Source: Desulfovibrio sp. UBA6121
GTDB taxonomy: Bacteria; Desulfobacterota; Desulfovibrionia; Desulfovibrionales; Desulfovibrionaceae
Reading direction: 5' to 3'
DNA: 14,809 bases
NCBI GenBank assembly: GCA_002422505.1
Contig: DIVX01000046.1
Location: 6,547-21,355 of the forward strand
Made by a program: the position numbers and the translations under genes
Notes under the pieces: model-generated
What the model was told of the DNA's origin: nothing
Seen by the model: the letters and a program-made list of their open reading frames with translations, nothing else
Databases searched by the model: none
Part shown: piece after piece, positions 1-6,212 of the stretch
Layout of the letters: each line of letters starts with the position of its first letter
Position numbering within the stretch: the first letter of the stretch is position 1

Positions 1-546
1 GTCCAGGCCAAAGGGATTGCCGATGGCGTACACCTTTTGCCCCACCTTAAGATCGGCCGAGGTGCCCAAGGGCAGGGGCGCGCGGGTCATGTCCGTATCG
101 ATGCGCAGCACGGCGAGATCGTGCAGGGGGCTTGCGCCCACAAGGGCCGCCGTGTGCTCCTTGCCGTCGGAAAGGCGCACGCGGGCCTCCGCCGCGCCGG
201 CGATGACATGATAATTAGTGATGACGTGGCCCTTGTCGTCCCACAAGAAGCCGGAGCCCGCCCCGCGCGGAATGGTGAAGATGTCGCGGCTCCAAAACTC
301 CATCACCCGCTGGGTGGTGGTAATGAAAACCACGGCGTCCTTGGAGGCCTCGAAGAGGTCGATGGTGCTTTTCTCATCGGCGGCCAGATCGCCGCGCGGA
401 GTGACAGCGCGGGGGGTCGCCGCGCCGCGGCCAAGCAAACGCTCCACATAGGGCGCGCCCTGCCAGGCCGCAATAAGCACCAATGCCGCCAGCGTGGTCC
501 ACTTGAGCCGCCGCAAAAACGTGTCGCCGCCAGACTTCTCCGCCAT
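1..546 (-). CDS. Trypsin-like (HtrA/S1C family) serine protease, N-terminal part
   Basis: The gene runs off the left edge; 182 N-terminal residues are present. A short basic N-terminus is followed by one hydrophobic segment (about residues 17-29, WTTLAALVLIAAW), so the protein is probably anchored in the inner membrane with its catalytic domain in the periplasm. The chymotrypsin-like fold follows: the GAGSGF strand (96-100), the catalytic His in ITNYHVI (His113), the catalytic Asp in LHDLAVLRI (Asp143), and the IGNPFGLD segment at 175-182. The catalytic Ser (GNSGGP region) and any PDZ domain lie outside the window, so DegP, DegS or a PDZ-less protease cannot be told apart. The ATG at 544-546 is preceded by a strong GGAGGA ribosome site at 552-557. 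It is transcribed divergently from the marR gene. By family it would degrade damaged envelope proteins; the exact role is inferred. Confidence 0.9.
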   Translation of the reverse strand, partial: MAEKSGGDTFLRRLKWTTLAALVLIAAWQGAPYVERLLGRGAATPRAVTPRGDLAADEKSTIDLFEASKDAVVFITTTQRVMEFWSRDIFTIPRGAGSGFLWDDKGHVITNYHVIAGAAEARVRLSDGKEHTAALVGASPLHDLAVLRIDTDMTRAPLPLGTSADLKVGQKVYAIGNPFGLD

Positions 547-589
547 GATCTTCCTCCGTTTGGGATCGCTTGCGCCCTGCGCCGGGTCC

Positions 590-617
590 ACTGTAAAGAC
601 TCCTCCAGTCTTTTCAA
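590..617 (-). promoter_or_regulatory. Candidate sigma-70 promoter of the serine protease gene
   Basis: On the minus strand TTGAAA (617-612) and TACAGT (595-590) are separated by 16 bases. Transcription would start near 583, giving a leader of about 36 bases that contains the GGAGGA site at 552-557. The -10 matches the consensus at only four of six positions, so this is a plausible but unproven promoter. Confidence 0.4.
595..613. repeat. Perfect 7-bp inverted repeat in the protease promoter spacer
   Basis: AAAGACT (595-601), CCTCC (602-606) and AGTCTTT (607-613) form a perfect inverted repeat. It fills most of the spacer between the proposed -35 and -10 of the protease gene, where a repressor or activator dimer could bind. 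The stem is short and AT-leaning, so a terminator is less likely. Confidence 0.45.
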
Positions 618-763
618 GAGGCGGAGAACGCTCAGGCCCGCCCCGGAAAACAGGCGTCACTCTCCGTTCATGCCGTCTTGCCAACGCTTGACCCCGTGCG
701 GAAAGGGCAAGAGCAATGGACAGCTCCGCAAAGGCATTCCGCAGCGCCGCCCACCCACCTGGC

Positions 764-792
764 TTGACACCGCAAAAGAAGTTGCATATAGC
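764..792 (+). promoter_or_regulatory. Promoter of the marR-type gene
   Basis: A perfect -35 TTGACA (764-769) and a -10 TATAGC (787-792) are separated by 17 bases. The expected transcription start, about seven bases past the -10, falls at or next to the ATG at 799. No Shine-Dalgarno sequence precedes that ATG, so the mRNA may be leaderless. The -10 lies inside the palindrome at 781-795. Confidence 0.6.
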
Positions 793-795
793 AAC
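781..795. promoter_or_regulatory. Likely MarR operator (15-bp palindrome)
   Basis: GTTGC (781-785) and GCAAC (791-795) flank ATATA, giving a 15-bp near-perfect palindrome three bases before the marR start codon and over the -10 hexamer. MarR-family dimers typically bind AT-centred palindromes of this size over their own promoters. Occupancy here would block RNA polymerase, so negative autoregulation is the natural reading. The binding itself is inferred. Confidence 0.55.
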
Positions 796-798
796 CAC

Positions 799-1278
799 AT
801 GCACGCATCAACCTCACACTATCTGCTCAAGGACTCCCTGGGGCACCTGGCCACGCAGTTCTCCAAGGCCGCGCTCAAGCGCATCAACCAGGACTTGCAG
901 GAGGGCGGCCACGCCATAACCAGCGAGCAATGGACGGCCCTTGTGCACATTTGGAACCAGGGCGGCCTTACGCAGCAGGAGCTTGGCGAGCGTTTGCTGA
1001 AGGACAAGACCAACATCGCGCGGCTTGCGGCCGGGCTGGAGCGGGCGGGCTACATCCAGCGCGAGGCGGGCCGCGTGGACCGCAGGGAAAAGACCCTGCG
1101 CCTTACCGAGTTCGGCAAGCAGGCCATGCCCGGCATTGCCGCCGTGGTGCAGCGCGTGCTGGCCGACGCGTACGCCGGAATAGACGAGCACGAGCTGGCC
1201 CTGTGCCGCCGCGTGCTGGCCCGCGCACGCCAAAACCTGGCGCCCGCGCCTCCCGTCAACCCCGTCAGCCCAATCTAG
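799..1278 (+). CDS. MarR family winged-helix transcriptional regulator
   Basis: A 159-residue protein of normal MarR length. Residues 1-50 form the N-terminal dimerisation helices. The winged helix-turn-helix spans about 55-105: LTQQELGERL, then recognition helix KDKTNIARLAAGLERAGYI, then the wing with the family signature RVDRREK (92-98) and LRLTEFG. The C-terminal helices follow, ending in a Pro-rich tail. MarR proteins are dimeric repressors that often release DNA on binding small phenolic or oxidising ligands; the ligand here cannot be told. The ATG at 799 is chosen because the conserved protein starts there and the promoter -10 and operator palindrome sit directly upstream. The frame is open further left, but that stretch overlaps the promoter and the antisense protease gene. 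Likely targets are itself and the DUF554 gene downstream. Confidence 0.92.
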   Translation: MHASTSHYLLKDSLGHLATQFSKAALKRINQDLQEGGHAITSEQWTALVHIWNQGGLTQQELGERLLKDKTNIARLAAGLERAGYIQREAGRVDRREKTLRLTEFGKQAMPGIAAVVQRVLADAYAGIDEHELALCRRVLARARQNLAPAPPVNPVSPI

Positions 1279-1289
1279 TTGCCAGCAAC
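1278..1289. repeat. Second GTTGC/GCAAC inverted repeat after marR
   Basis: GTTGC (1278-1282) and GCAAC (1285-1289) have the same arms as the palindrome before marR, but the gap is 2 bases instead of 5. The repeat starts on the last base of the marR stop codon and lies upstream of the DUF554 gene. It may be a second regulator site or chance; the changed spacing argues for caution. Confidence 0.3.
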
Positions 1290-1319
1290 AACCACCACCC
1301 CGCCCCAACGCCGCAACAA

Positions 1320-1356
1320 GCGCCGGGGCAGGAACTTTGCGCCCATGCCTCGGCGC
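1320..1356 (+). other. Strong stem-loop between marR and the DUF554 gene
   Basis: Bases 1320-1330 (GCGCCGGGGCA) pair with 1346-1356 (TGCCTCGGCGC), giving an 11-bp stem with one G-U pair and a 15-base loop. The stem ends 26 bases before the DUF554 start codon. No T-tract follows, so it is not a standard intrinsic terminator. It could stabilise the downstream mRNA, attenuate transcription or simply reflect high GC. Confidence 0.4.
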
Positions 1357-1382
1357 GCACAAAACATCACAGGGAGACGACC

Positions 1383-2066
1383 ATGCTGCCCATCGGCGCA
1401 CTGATGAACGCAGGAGCCATAGCCGCTGGCGGAATTCTGGGGCTCACCCTGGGGCGGCGCATGCCCGAGGCCGTGCGCGCCTGCATCTTCCAGGGTCTGG
1501 GGCTCTCGGTGCTGGCGGTGGGCATAAAGCTCACCCTCAAAACGGCGAGTCCGGTGATCCTCATCACCAGCATTGTTTGCGGGGCGGCCCTGGGCGGGCT
1601 GTTCCGGCTGGAGGAGCGCATGACCTCGGCCAGCCTGTGGGTGAAGGGCAAGCTGCGGGCGAAAAATCCCAAGTTCTCAGATGGCTTGGTGCTGGCGGCG
1701 ACGATCTTCTGCTGCGGGTCGTTGGCGGTTTTGGGCCCCCTGGACGAGGGCGTGCGCGGCGACTTGACCCTGCTTTCCACCAAGAGTTTCCTCGACGGCC
1801 TGACGACCATCGCCTTCGCCTCGGCCTATGGGGTGGGGGCGGTGCTTTCCTGCGTGCCGGTGCTGCTGTACGAGGGCTCCCTGACCATGCTGGCGCACTC
1901 CCTGGCCAGCAGCATCGACCCCGCCGTGGTGACGGAGCTCTCGGCCGTGGCCGGGGTGCTCACCATGGGCACGGGCTTCAATCAGCTGGAAATTAAGCGC
2001 ATCTCCCTGCCGAACATGCTTCCGGCGCTGCCCATCACCGTGGCCCTTGTGAGCTGGTTCGGCTAG
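1383..2066 (+). CDS. DUF554 (YqgA-like) integral membrane protein
   Basis: A 227-residue hydrophobic protein with about seven predicted membrane segments (roughly 5-22, 33-50, 57-75, 101-118, 137-160, 182-198 and 210-225). It shows the conserved DUF554 blocks in order: GSLAVLGPLDEGVRGD (112-127), KSFLDGLTTIAFAS (134-147) with the following GVGAVLS, VLLYEGSLTMLA (160-171), and MGTGFNQLEIKRI (195-207) ahead of LPNMLPAL. The family is widespread in bacteria, and Escherichia coli YqgA belongs to it; I know of no established biochemical function, so a transport role would be a guess. The ATG at 1383 follows a GGGAG site at 1372-1376. The gene lies 104 bases after marR on the same strand and may be under its control. 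It converges with the HD-GYP gene on its right. Confidence 0.9.
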   Translation: MLPIGALMNAGAIAAGGILGLTLGRRMPEAVRACIFQGLGLSVLAVGIKLTLKTASPVILITSIVCGAALGGLFRLEERMTSASLWVKGKLRAKNPKFSDGLVLAATIFCCGSLAVLGPLDEGVRGDLTLLSTKSFLDGLTTIAFASAYGVGAVLSCVPVLLYEGSLTMLAHSLASSIDPAVVTELSAVAGVLTMGTGFNQLEIKRISLPNMLPALPITVALVSWFG

Positions 2067-2067
2067 G

Positions 2068-2086
2068 GCGGGCGGCCAGGGCCCGC
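2068..2086. terminator. GC hairpin between convergent genes, possible terminator
   Basis: GCGGGC (2068-2073) and GCCCGC (2081-2086) flank a 7-base loop in the 19-base gap between the stop codons of the DUF554 and HD-GYP genes. Its position suits a shared bidirectional terminator. The lack of T-tracts on either side makes intrinsic termination uncertain. Confidence 0.3.
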
Positions 2087-3108
2087 TACTTGGGCTTGCT
2101 CTGCAGCATCACCAGGGCTTGCAGAATGCGCGAGAACTCCGGGTCGTAGCCCGCGTCCTGCGCCAGTTGGGCAGCGGCCTTGCCCGGCTCCATGGCCGGG
2201 GCAAAGGGGCGCTTCACGGTCATGGCGCAATACGAATCCACCAGGGCGCACAGCCGCCCCAGGGGGCCCAGGGCCTGGGCCTGCTTCTTCTGCGGATAGC
2301 CGGAGCCGTTCAGGCGCTCATGGTGGTCGGTGACGCATTCCTCGACTTCGGGGAAGCGCAGGTCCAGCTTGGCCAGCATTTCGTAGCCCAGCTGGGTGTG
2401 GCGCTGCACCTTGCCGCGGTCTTCCCCGGTCAGGGGCTTGTCCTTCTCCAGCATGAAGGCCGGGATCTTGCTCATGCCCAGGTCGTGCAGAAACAGCCCG
2501 GCGGTGAGGTGATCCAGGTACTTGCGCTTCACGTCGCCCGCTTCATACTGTTTGGAATGGGCCTTTATGTGCACGGCCAAGCCCATGACGCCGCAGTTGA
2601 AGGAATGGTTGGCCAGGTTGTGTTCCTGGTGCAACCGGCGCGACAAGGCGCGGATGCGGTTCGGGTCGTGGTACAGGTACTCGGTCAGCACCATCATGTC
2701 GGTCCAGAGCTTGGCGAAAACCATGGGCACGGGCTGGGTGAAGAACTCGCCCAGCCGCCGCGTAAGCGCCTGGGTGAAGATGTCGGCGATTTCGGTTTCG
2801 TGCAGGTTCTTGTCCACCAGCACCAGGTCTAGCTGAAAGCTGATGTGCTTGACGTAGACCGGATGGTCCGCGCGGGAGACGAAGACAAAGCCCTCATCCA
2901 CCATGGTGGCCAGCTGCTCCACCTGCTCGTTGCTCAGCCGCTCCCCGGCCTTGCAGTAGGGCAGCACGCGGGCCACGTCCTCCTTGAACCGGTACAGGTT
3001 CAAAGGGGGCCGGTATTTGCTGAAGCTCTCCAGAATATCCAGGTTTATCTGGTAGTACTGCTCATCCAGCGCATCGGCGATGCTGGCTTTTTTGTCTGCG
3101 GCTGCCAC
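2086..3108 (-). CDS. HD-GYP domain phosphohydrolase, putative cyclic-di-GMP phosphodiesterase
   Basis: 340 residues, soluble, no signal peptide or membrane segment. Residues 1-150 match no domain I recognise. The HD-GYP domain spans about 160-330: metal-binding His168, the HD pair in FLHDLGMSKIP (His208, Asp209), His237, the HH pair in DHHERLNGSGYP (262, 263) with the GYP signature at 270-272, and Asp291 in CALVDSYCAM. HD-GYP proteins hydrolyse cyclic-di-GMP to pGpG or GMP at a two- or three-metal site. Deviations: the usual DxxDA is DSYCA (Cys294), and the position four before His168, often Glu in three-metal enzymes, is Asn164. The metal core otherwise looks intact, so activity is plausible. 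The start is GTG; an in-frame stop, that of pyk, lies one codon upstream, so no longer start exists. It sits three bases after pyk, with a weak GAGAAG site inside the end of pyk, and is probably translated from the pyk transcript. Confidence 0.85.
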   Translation of the reverse strand: MAAADKKASIADALDEQYYQINLDILESFSKYRPPLNLYRFKEDVARVLPYCKAGERLSNEQVEQLATMVDEGFVFVSRADHPVYVKHISFQLDLVLVDKNLHETEIADIFTQALTRRLGEFFTQPVPMVFAKLWTDMMVLTEYLYHDPNRIRALSRRLHQEHNLANHSFNCGVMGLAVHIKAHSKQYEAGDVKRKYLDHLTAGLFLHDLGMSKIPAFMLEKDKPLTGEDRGKVQRHTQLGYEMLAKLDLRFPEVEECVTDHHERLNGSGYPQKKQAQALGPLGRLCALVDSYCAMTVKRPFAPAMEPGKAAAQLAQDAGYDPEFSRILQALVMLQSKPK

Positions 3109-3111
3109 AGG

Positions 3112-4530
3112 CTACTTCTCGTAAACCTTGACGACGTTGGTCTGGGTCTGCAACTGGCCGCGTTTGGGTTGGCCCGCCGTCACCACTATCACGTCGCCGG
3201 TGACGAACAGGGGCGACTCCCGCACAAAGCGCTCCGCGCGCTCCTGGTGGTTGTCGTCCTCCGCAACGGGGGAAACCGGCGTAACGCCCCACGACAGGTT
3301 GGTGAAGTGCCGCACGCGGTCGTCCGGCGAGAGGGCGTAAATGGGCTGCTTGGGCCTGCAGGCCGCCAAAATGCGCGCCGTGGAGCCGGAACTGGAGTGC
3401 GTCACCAGGGCCTTGGAGCGGGTTTTCTGGGCCAGCAGGCAGGCGCAGTAGGCCAAGAACTTGGCCGGGTGCTCTTGATCCCTGGGCGGCTTGGGGTTCG
3501 CGCCCTCGTCCTCGAAATAGTATTCCTCGGCCCAGGTGGCGATCTTGCGCATGAAGCCCACGGCCTTGTCCGGGTACTTGCCTATGGCCGTTTCCTCGGA
3601 AAGCATGATGCAGTCGGCCCCGTCCAGGATGGCGTTGGCCACGTCTGTGGTTTCCGCGCGGGTGGGCATGGGGCTCGACACCATGGACAGAAGCATCTGC
3701 GTGGCCACGATGACCGGCTTGCCCGCCGCATTGGCCGCGTTGATGATGCGCTTTTGCAGCGAGGGCAGCTGGGCCAGTTCGCACTCAAGGCCCAGGTCGC
3801 CTCTGGCCACCATCACGCCGTCGCTCTCCTCCAGTATTCTGTCCAGCCCGATGATGGCGCTCTGGCGCTCCAGCTTGGCGATGATGGGCAGCACGCGGCC
3901 CATGTTCTTCATCTCGGCCTTCAGCTGGCAGATGTCGTCGGCCTTTTGCACGTAGGAAAGGGCCACCACGTCGACGCCGAGCTCCAGGCCGATGGCTAGG
4001 TCCTCCTTGTCTTTGGCGGTAAAGGCCGCCAGCGGGGTGGTTTTGCCGGGAAAGGCAATGCCCTTGCGCGCCGGGGCTATGCCAGCGTTCTCCGCCCGCA
4101 GGCGCACAAGCAGTTCGCCCTCGCGGGCAATGACGTTGAACTGCAGCATGCCGTCGGAAAGGGCCACGGTTTCGCCCACGTTGATGCTGCGCAAAAGGGT
4201 GGGCTGGTCCAGGCAGATGAAGGGCTCGTCGCGTCCTTCCTCCTGCCCTGGCGTGCCCAAAAGCACTTCCGCGCCCTTGGCTATTTCCAGGGTGCCGCGG
4301 CCAATGTCGCAGGTGCGGATCTTGGGCCCGGAGAGGTCCTGCAAAATGGTCAGGGTAAGGCCGGTTTTTTGCTCCAGGGCGCGGATGATGGCCACCAGCT
4401 TGATGAAGCCTTCCTTGCCGCCGTGGGAGAAGTTGAGCCGGAAGATGCGCGCACCGGCCTCGACCAGGGCGGCGATGGCCTCTTCCGTCTCTGTGGCGGG
4501 GCCGAGGGTGGCAATGATTTTTGTATGCAT
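3112..4530 (-). CDS. pyk: Pyruvate kinase
   Basis: Catalyses phosphoenolpyruvate + ADP to pyruvate + ATP, the last step of glycolysis, in the cytoplasm. 472 residues, the normal bacterial length without an extra C-terminal domain. Active-site blocks in order: RLNFSHG (31-37), DLSGPKIR (65-72), AKLE with the catalytic Lys219 (218-221), VARGDLGLE (241-249), ATQMLLSM with the conserved Thr277, and PTRAETTDVANAILDGAD (289-306). The B domain occupies about 75-165 and the allosteric C domain about 350-472. Lys70 in GPKIR stands where potassium-dependent enzymes carry Glu, which by family knowledge suggests potassium independence. Two further variants: the common MLESM is MLLSM, and LSGETA is LSEETA (311-316). 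The ATG is preceded by AAGGAG eight bases away (4539-4544). A weak promoter candidate on the minus strand is TTGCTT (4683-4678), 17 bases, AGTAAT (4660-4655). It is divergent from mraZ and leads the pyk/HD-GYP pair. Confidence 0.97.
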   Translation of the reverse strand: MHTKIIATLGPATETEEAIAALVEAGARIFRLNFSHGGKEGFIKLVAIIRALEQKTGLTLTILQDLSGPKIRTCDIGRGTLEIAKGAEVLLGTPGQEEGRDEPFICLDQPTLLRSINVGETVALSDGMLQFNVIAREGELLVRLRAENAGIAPARKGIAFPGKTTPLAAFTAKDKEDLAIGLELGVDVVALSYVQKADDICQLKAEMKNMGRVLPIIAKLERQSAIIGLDRILEESDGVMVARGDLGLECELAQLPSLQKRIINAANAAGKPVIVATQMLLSMVSSPMPTRAETTDVANAILDGADCIMLSEETAIGKYPDKAVGFMRKIATWAEEYYFEDEGANPKPPRDQEHPAKFLAYCACLLAQKTRSKALVTHSSSGSTARILAACRPKQPIYALSPDDRVRHFTNLSWGVTPVSPVAEDDNHQERAERFVRESPLFVTGDVIVVTAGQPKRGQLQTQTNVVKVYEK

Positions 4531-4690
4531 GAGGGGCTCTCCTTCGATTTTTCCTGATGACAGGTGATTGCGCCGTGTTGCCTACGCACAGCCCAACATC
4601 GCGTCTTTGTTTGCTCTTCTTAAACGGCCCGTAATAGGCGCAGTTGCTGGTCTGATTACTAACCGCATTTCCTTTGGAAGCAAATCTTTT

Positions 4691-4722
4691 TTGTGTTGAC
4701 TTTCATCTGGATTTCATAAAAA
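4691..4722 (+). promoter_or_regulatory. Candidate promoter region of the dcw operon
   Basis: An AT-rich stretch holds two overlapping promoter-like pairs. One is TTGTGT (4691-4696), 18 bases, CATAAA (4715-4720). The other is TTGACT (4696-4701), 15 bases, TAAAAA (4717-4722). Neither is ideal. Either would start transcription just before or within the GTGG repeats, as expected for an MraZ-repressed promoter. The rest of the 244-bp pyk-mraZ gap shows nothing clear beyond the weak pyk promoter candidate. Confidence 0.35.
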
Positions 4723-4723
4723 A

Positions 4724-4757
4724 GTGGGGCGAAGTGGTAATTCGTGGAAAATAGTGG
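4724..4757 (+). promoter_or_regulatory. MraZ box: four GTGG direct repeats at 10-bp spacing
   Basis: GTGG occurs at 4724, 4734, 4744 and 4754, exactly one helical turn apart, so all four face the same side of the DNA. A weaker GTGA follows at 4762. MraZ, a ring-shaped AbrB-fold protein, is known to bind such GTGG/TGGG direct repeats upstream of its own gene and repress the dcw operon. The box ends 17 bases before the mraZ GTG start, between the proposed promoter and the ribosome site. Confidence 0.85.
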
Positions 4758-4774
4758 ATGAGTGAGGGGAAAAA

Positions 4775-5224
4775 GTGCGTCTTCTAGGTCATGCCCACCG
4801 CAGTCTGGATCCCAAGGGTCGGCTCATGCTGACCCCGGAGTTCCGCGACCAGTTCCTGGCGGCCACGCCGGACGGTCGGCTGGTGCTGACCATCTATCAG
4901 GGGCAGATCATCGGCATCACCCCGGAGCAGTGGGAAGCCTTTGTGGCCGAGCTGGAAAAGCCCGCCACCCCTTCCCCCACCCTGCAGAACATCCGCCGCG
5001 TGGCCTTTGCCGGATACGTGGAAGTGGTGCTCGACAAGCAGGGACGCATCCAGCTGCCCACGCACCTGCGCAAAAGCGGACGCCTGGAGCGCGACGTGGT
5101 GCTGGTTGGCGGCGGCAAATGCATGGAAATTTGGGACAAGGACCGCTTCGAGGCGCTGCTTGAACAGACGCCCGAGGATGTCTCCGCTGAGATGGCCCAG
5201 GCCGACATAAAGCTGCCGTTCTAG
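4775..5224 (+). CDS. mraZ: Transcriptional regulator MraZ
   Basis: A 149-residue protein of typical MraZ length with two AbrB-like half-domains. The first carries HRSLDPKGRLMLTPEFR (residues 8-24), the second VEVVLDKQGRIQLPTHLR (about 82-99). Both contain the DxxGR signature that contacts DNA. MraZ forms ring oligomers and represses the division and cell wall operon, including its own gene. The start is GTG at 4775, giving the N-terminus MRLLGHAHRSLD, which aligns with the family start. An AGGGG ribosome site lies at 4765-4769. The GTGG box immediately upstream fits autoregulation. The next gene follows after 13 bases. Confidence 0.97.
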   Translation: MRLLGHAHRSLDPKGRLMLTPEFRDQFLAATPDGRLVLTIYQGQIIGITPEQWEAFVAELEKPATPSPTLQNIRRVAFAGYVEVVLDKQGRIQLPTHLRKSGRLERDVVLVGGGKCMEIWDKDRFEALLEQTPEDVSAEMAQADIKLPF

Positions 5225-5237
5225 CGGGGGAGAGCAA

Positions 5238-6212
5238 ATGTCCGAGACCGAAAAAATCCCACATGTTCCGGTAATGCTGGAAGAGATTGTGGGATACCTC
5301 TCCCCTCGCCCTGGCGGCAGGTACCTGGACGGCACCCTGGGCCTTGCCGGGCACAGCTTGGGGCTTTTGCGCGCCAGCGGCGGCAAGGCCGAGCTTTTGT
5401 GCCTGGACCGCGACGAGCAGGCCCTGGCCCTGGCGCGCGAGCGCCTGAAAGAATTTCCCGGCCAGGCGACGAGCTTCCACACGCCCTTCAGCGGGTTCGA
5501 GGACGCCCTGGCCGAGGCCGGCTGGGACCAGCTGGACGGCGCAGTGCTGGATCTGGGCGTCAGCTCGCTGCAACTGGACGAGGCCGAGCGCGGCTTCAGC
5601 TTCAACGCCGACGGCCCCCTGGACATGCGCATGGACGCCACCAGCGGCATGGATTCGGCCCGGGTGCTGGTGAACCGCGAGCACTACGAAGAGCTGCGCC
5701 GCATCATCCGCGACCTGGGCGACGAACCCCTCGGCGGCAAGATCGCCCGGGCCATCATCCGCGCGCGGGAGCAGGCCGAGATCACCACCACGTCAAGACT
5801 TGCGGAAATCGTGTCCAGGGCGTACCCCCCCGACCGCCGCAGACAGGCGCGCAATCACCCGGCCACGCGCACCTTCATGGCCCTGCGCATGGCCGTGAAT
5901 CATGAAGTGGAAGAATTGAAGACCTTTCTAGAGCGCATAGTGCGCCACCTGAAGCCCGGCGCCCGCGTGGCCATCATTTCCTTCCACTCCGCGGAAGACC
6001 GCGAGGTGAAGGAGAGCTTTCGCTATTGGGCCAAGGGCTGCCGCTGCCCGCTGGAGCAGGCCTACTGCACCTGCGACCGCACCCCAGTGCTGAAGGTGCT
6101 GACGAAGAAGCCCCAGCTGCCCACGCAGTTGGAGATTGACCGCAACCCGCGCAGCCGCAGCGCCAAGCTGCGCGTGGCCGAGAAGCTGCCCCAAGCGGAG
6201 GCCAAGCCGTGA
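5238..6212 (+). CDS. rsmH: 16S rRNA (cytosine(1402)-N(4))-methyltransferase RsmH
   Basis: Transfers a methyl group from S-adenosylmethionine to N4 of C1402 in the 16S rRNA P-site region; formerly MraW. 324 residues, normal for the family. Motifs in order: HVPVMLEE (9-16), the cofactor loop DGTLGLAGHS (31-40), LCLDRD (54-59), DLGVSS (105-110), RGFSF (118-122), PLDMRM (127-132), HPATRTF (207-213), ISFHSAEDR (247-255), a Cys cluster CRC...CTC (268-279) and NPRSRSAKLR (303-312). The usual YGEE segment after the Met-rich core is changed to LGDEPLGGKIA (160-170). The ATG follows a GGGGGAGAG site at 5226-5234. Its stop overlaps the ftsL start by four bases (GTGA, 6209-6212). As usual for dcw operons, it lies second after mraZ. 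Confidence 0.97.
   Translation: MSETEKIPHVPVMLEEIVGYLSPRPGGRYLDGTLGLAGHSLGLLRASGGKAELLCLDRDEQALALARERLKEFPGQATSFHTPFSGFEDALAEAGWDQLDGAVLDLGVSSLQLDEAERGFSFNADGPLDMRMDATSGMDSARVLVNREHYEELRRIIRDLGDEPLGGKIARAIIRAREQAEITTTSRLAEIVSRAYPPDRRRQARNHPATRTFMALRMAVNHEVEELKTFLERIVRHLKPGARVAIISFHSAEDREVKESFRYWAKGCRCPLEQAYCTCDRTPVLKVLTKKPQLPTQLEIDRNPRSRSAKLRVAEKLPQAEAKP

Noticed and set aside
37..798. A long N-terminal extension of the marR frame
   Set aside because: It overlaps the protease gene on the other strand and the marR promoter, and has no MarR-like sequence before residue 1 of the proposed protein.
2845..3999. A 384-codon plus-strand frame opposite pyk and the HD-GYP gene
   Set aside because: Low-complexity shadow translation spanning two clear minus-strand genes; no recognisable domain and no plausible ribosome site.
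4631..4659. GTAAT/ATTAC inverted repeat in the pyk-mraZ gap
   Set aside because: Arms of only 5 bp with a 19-base gap; likely chance in an AT-rich region.
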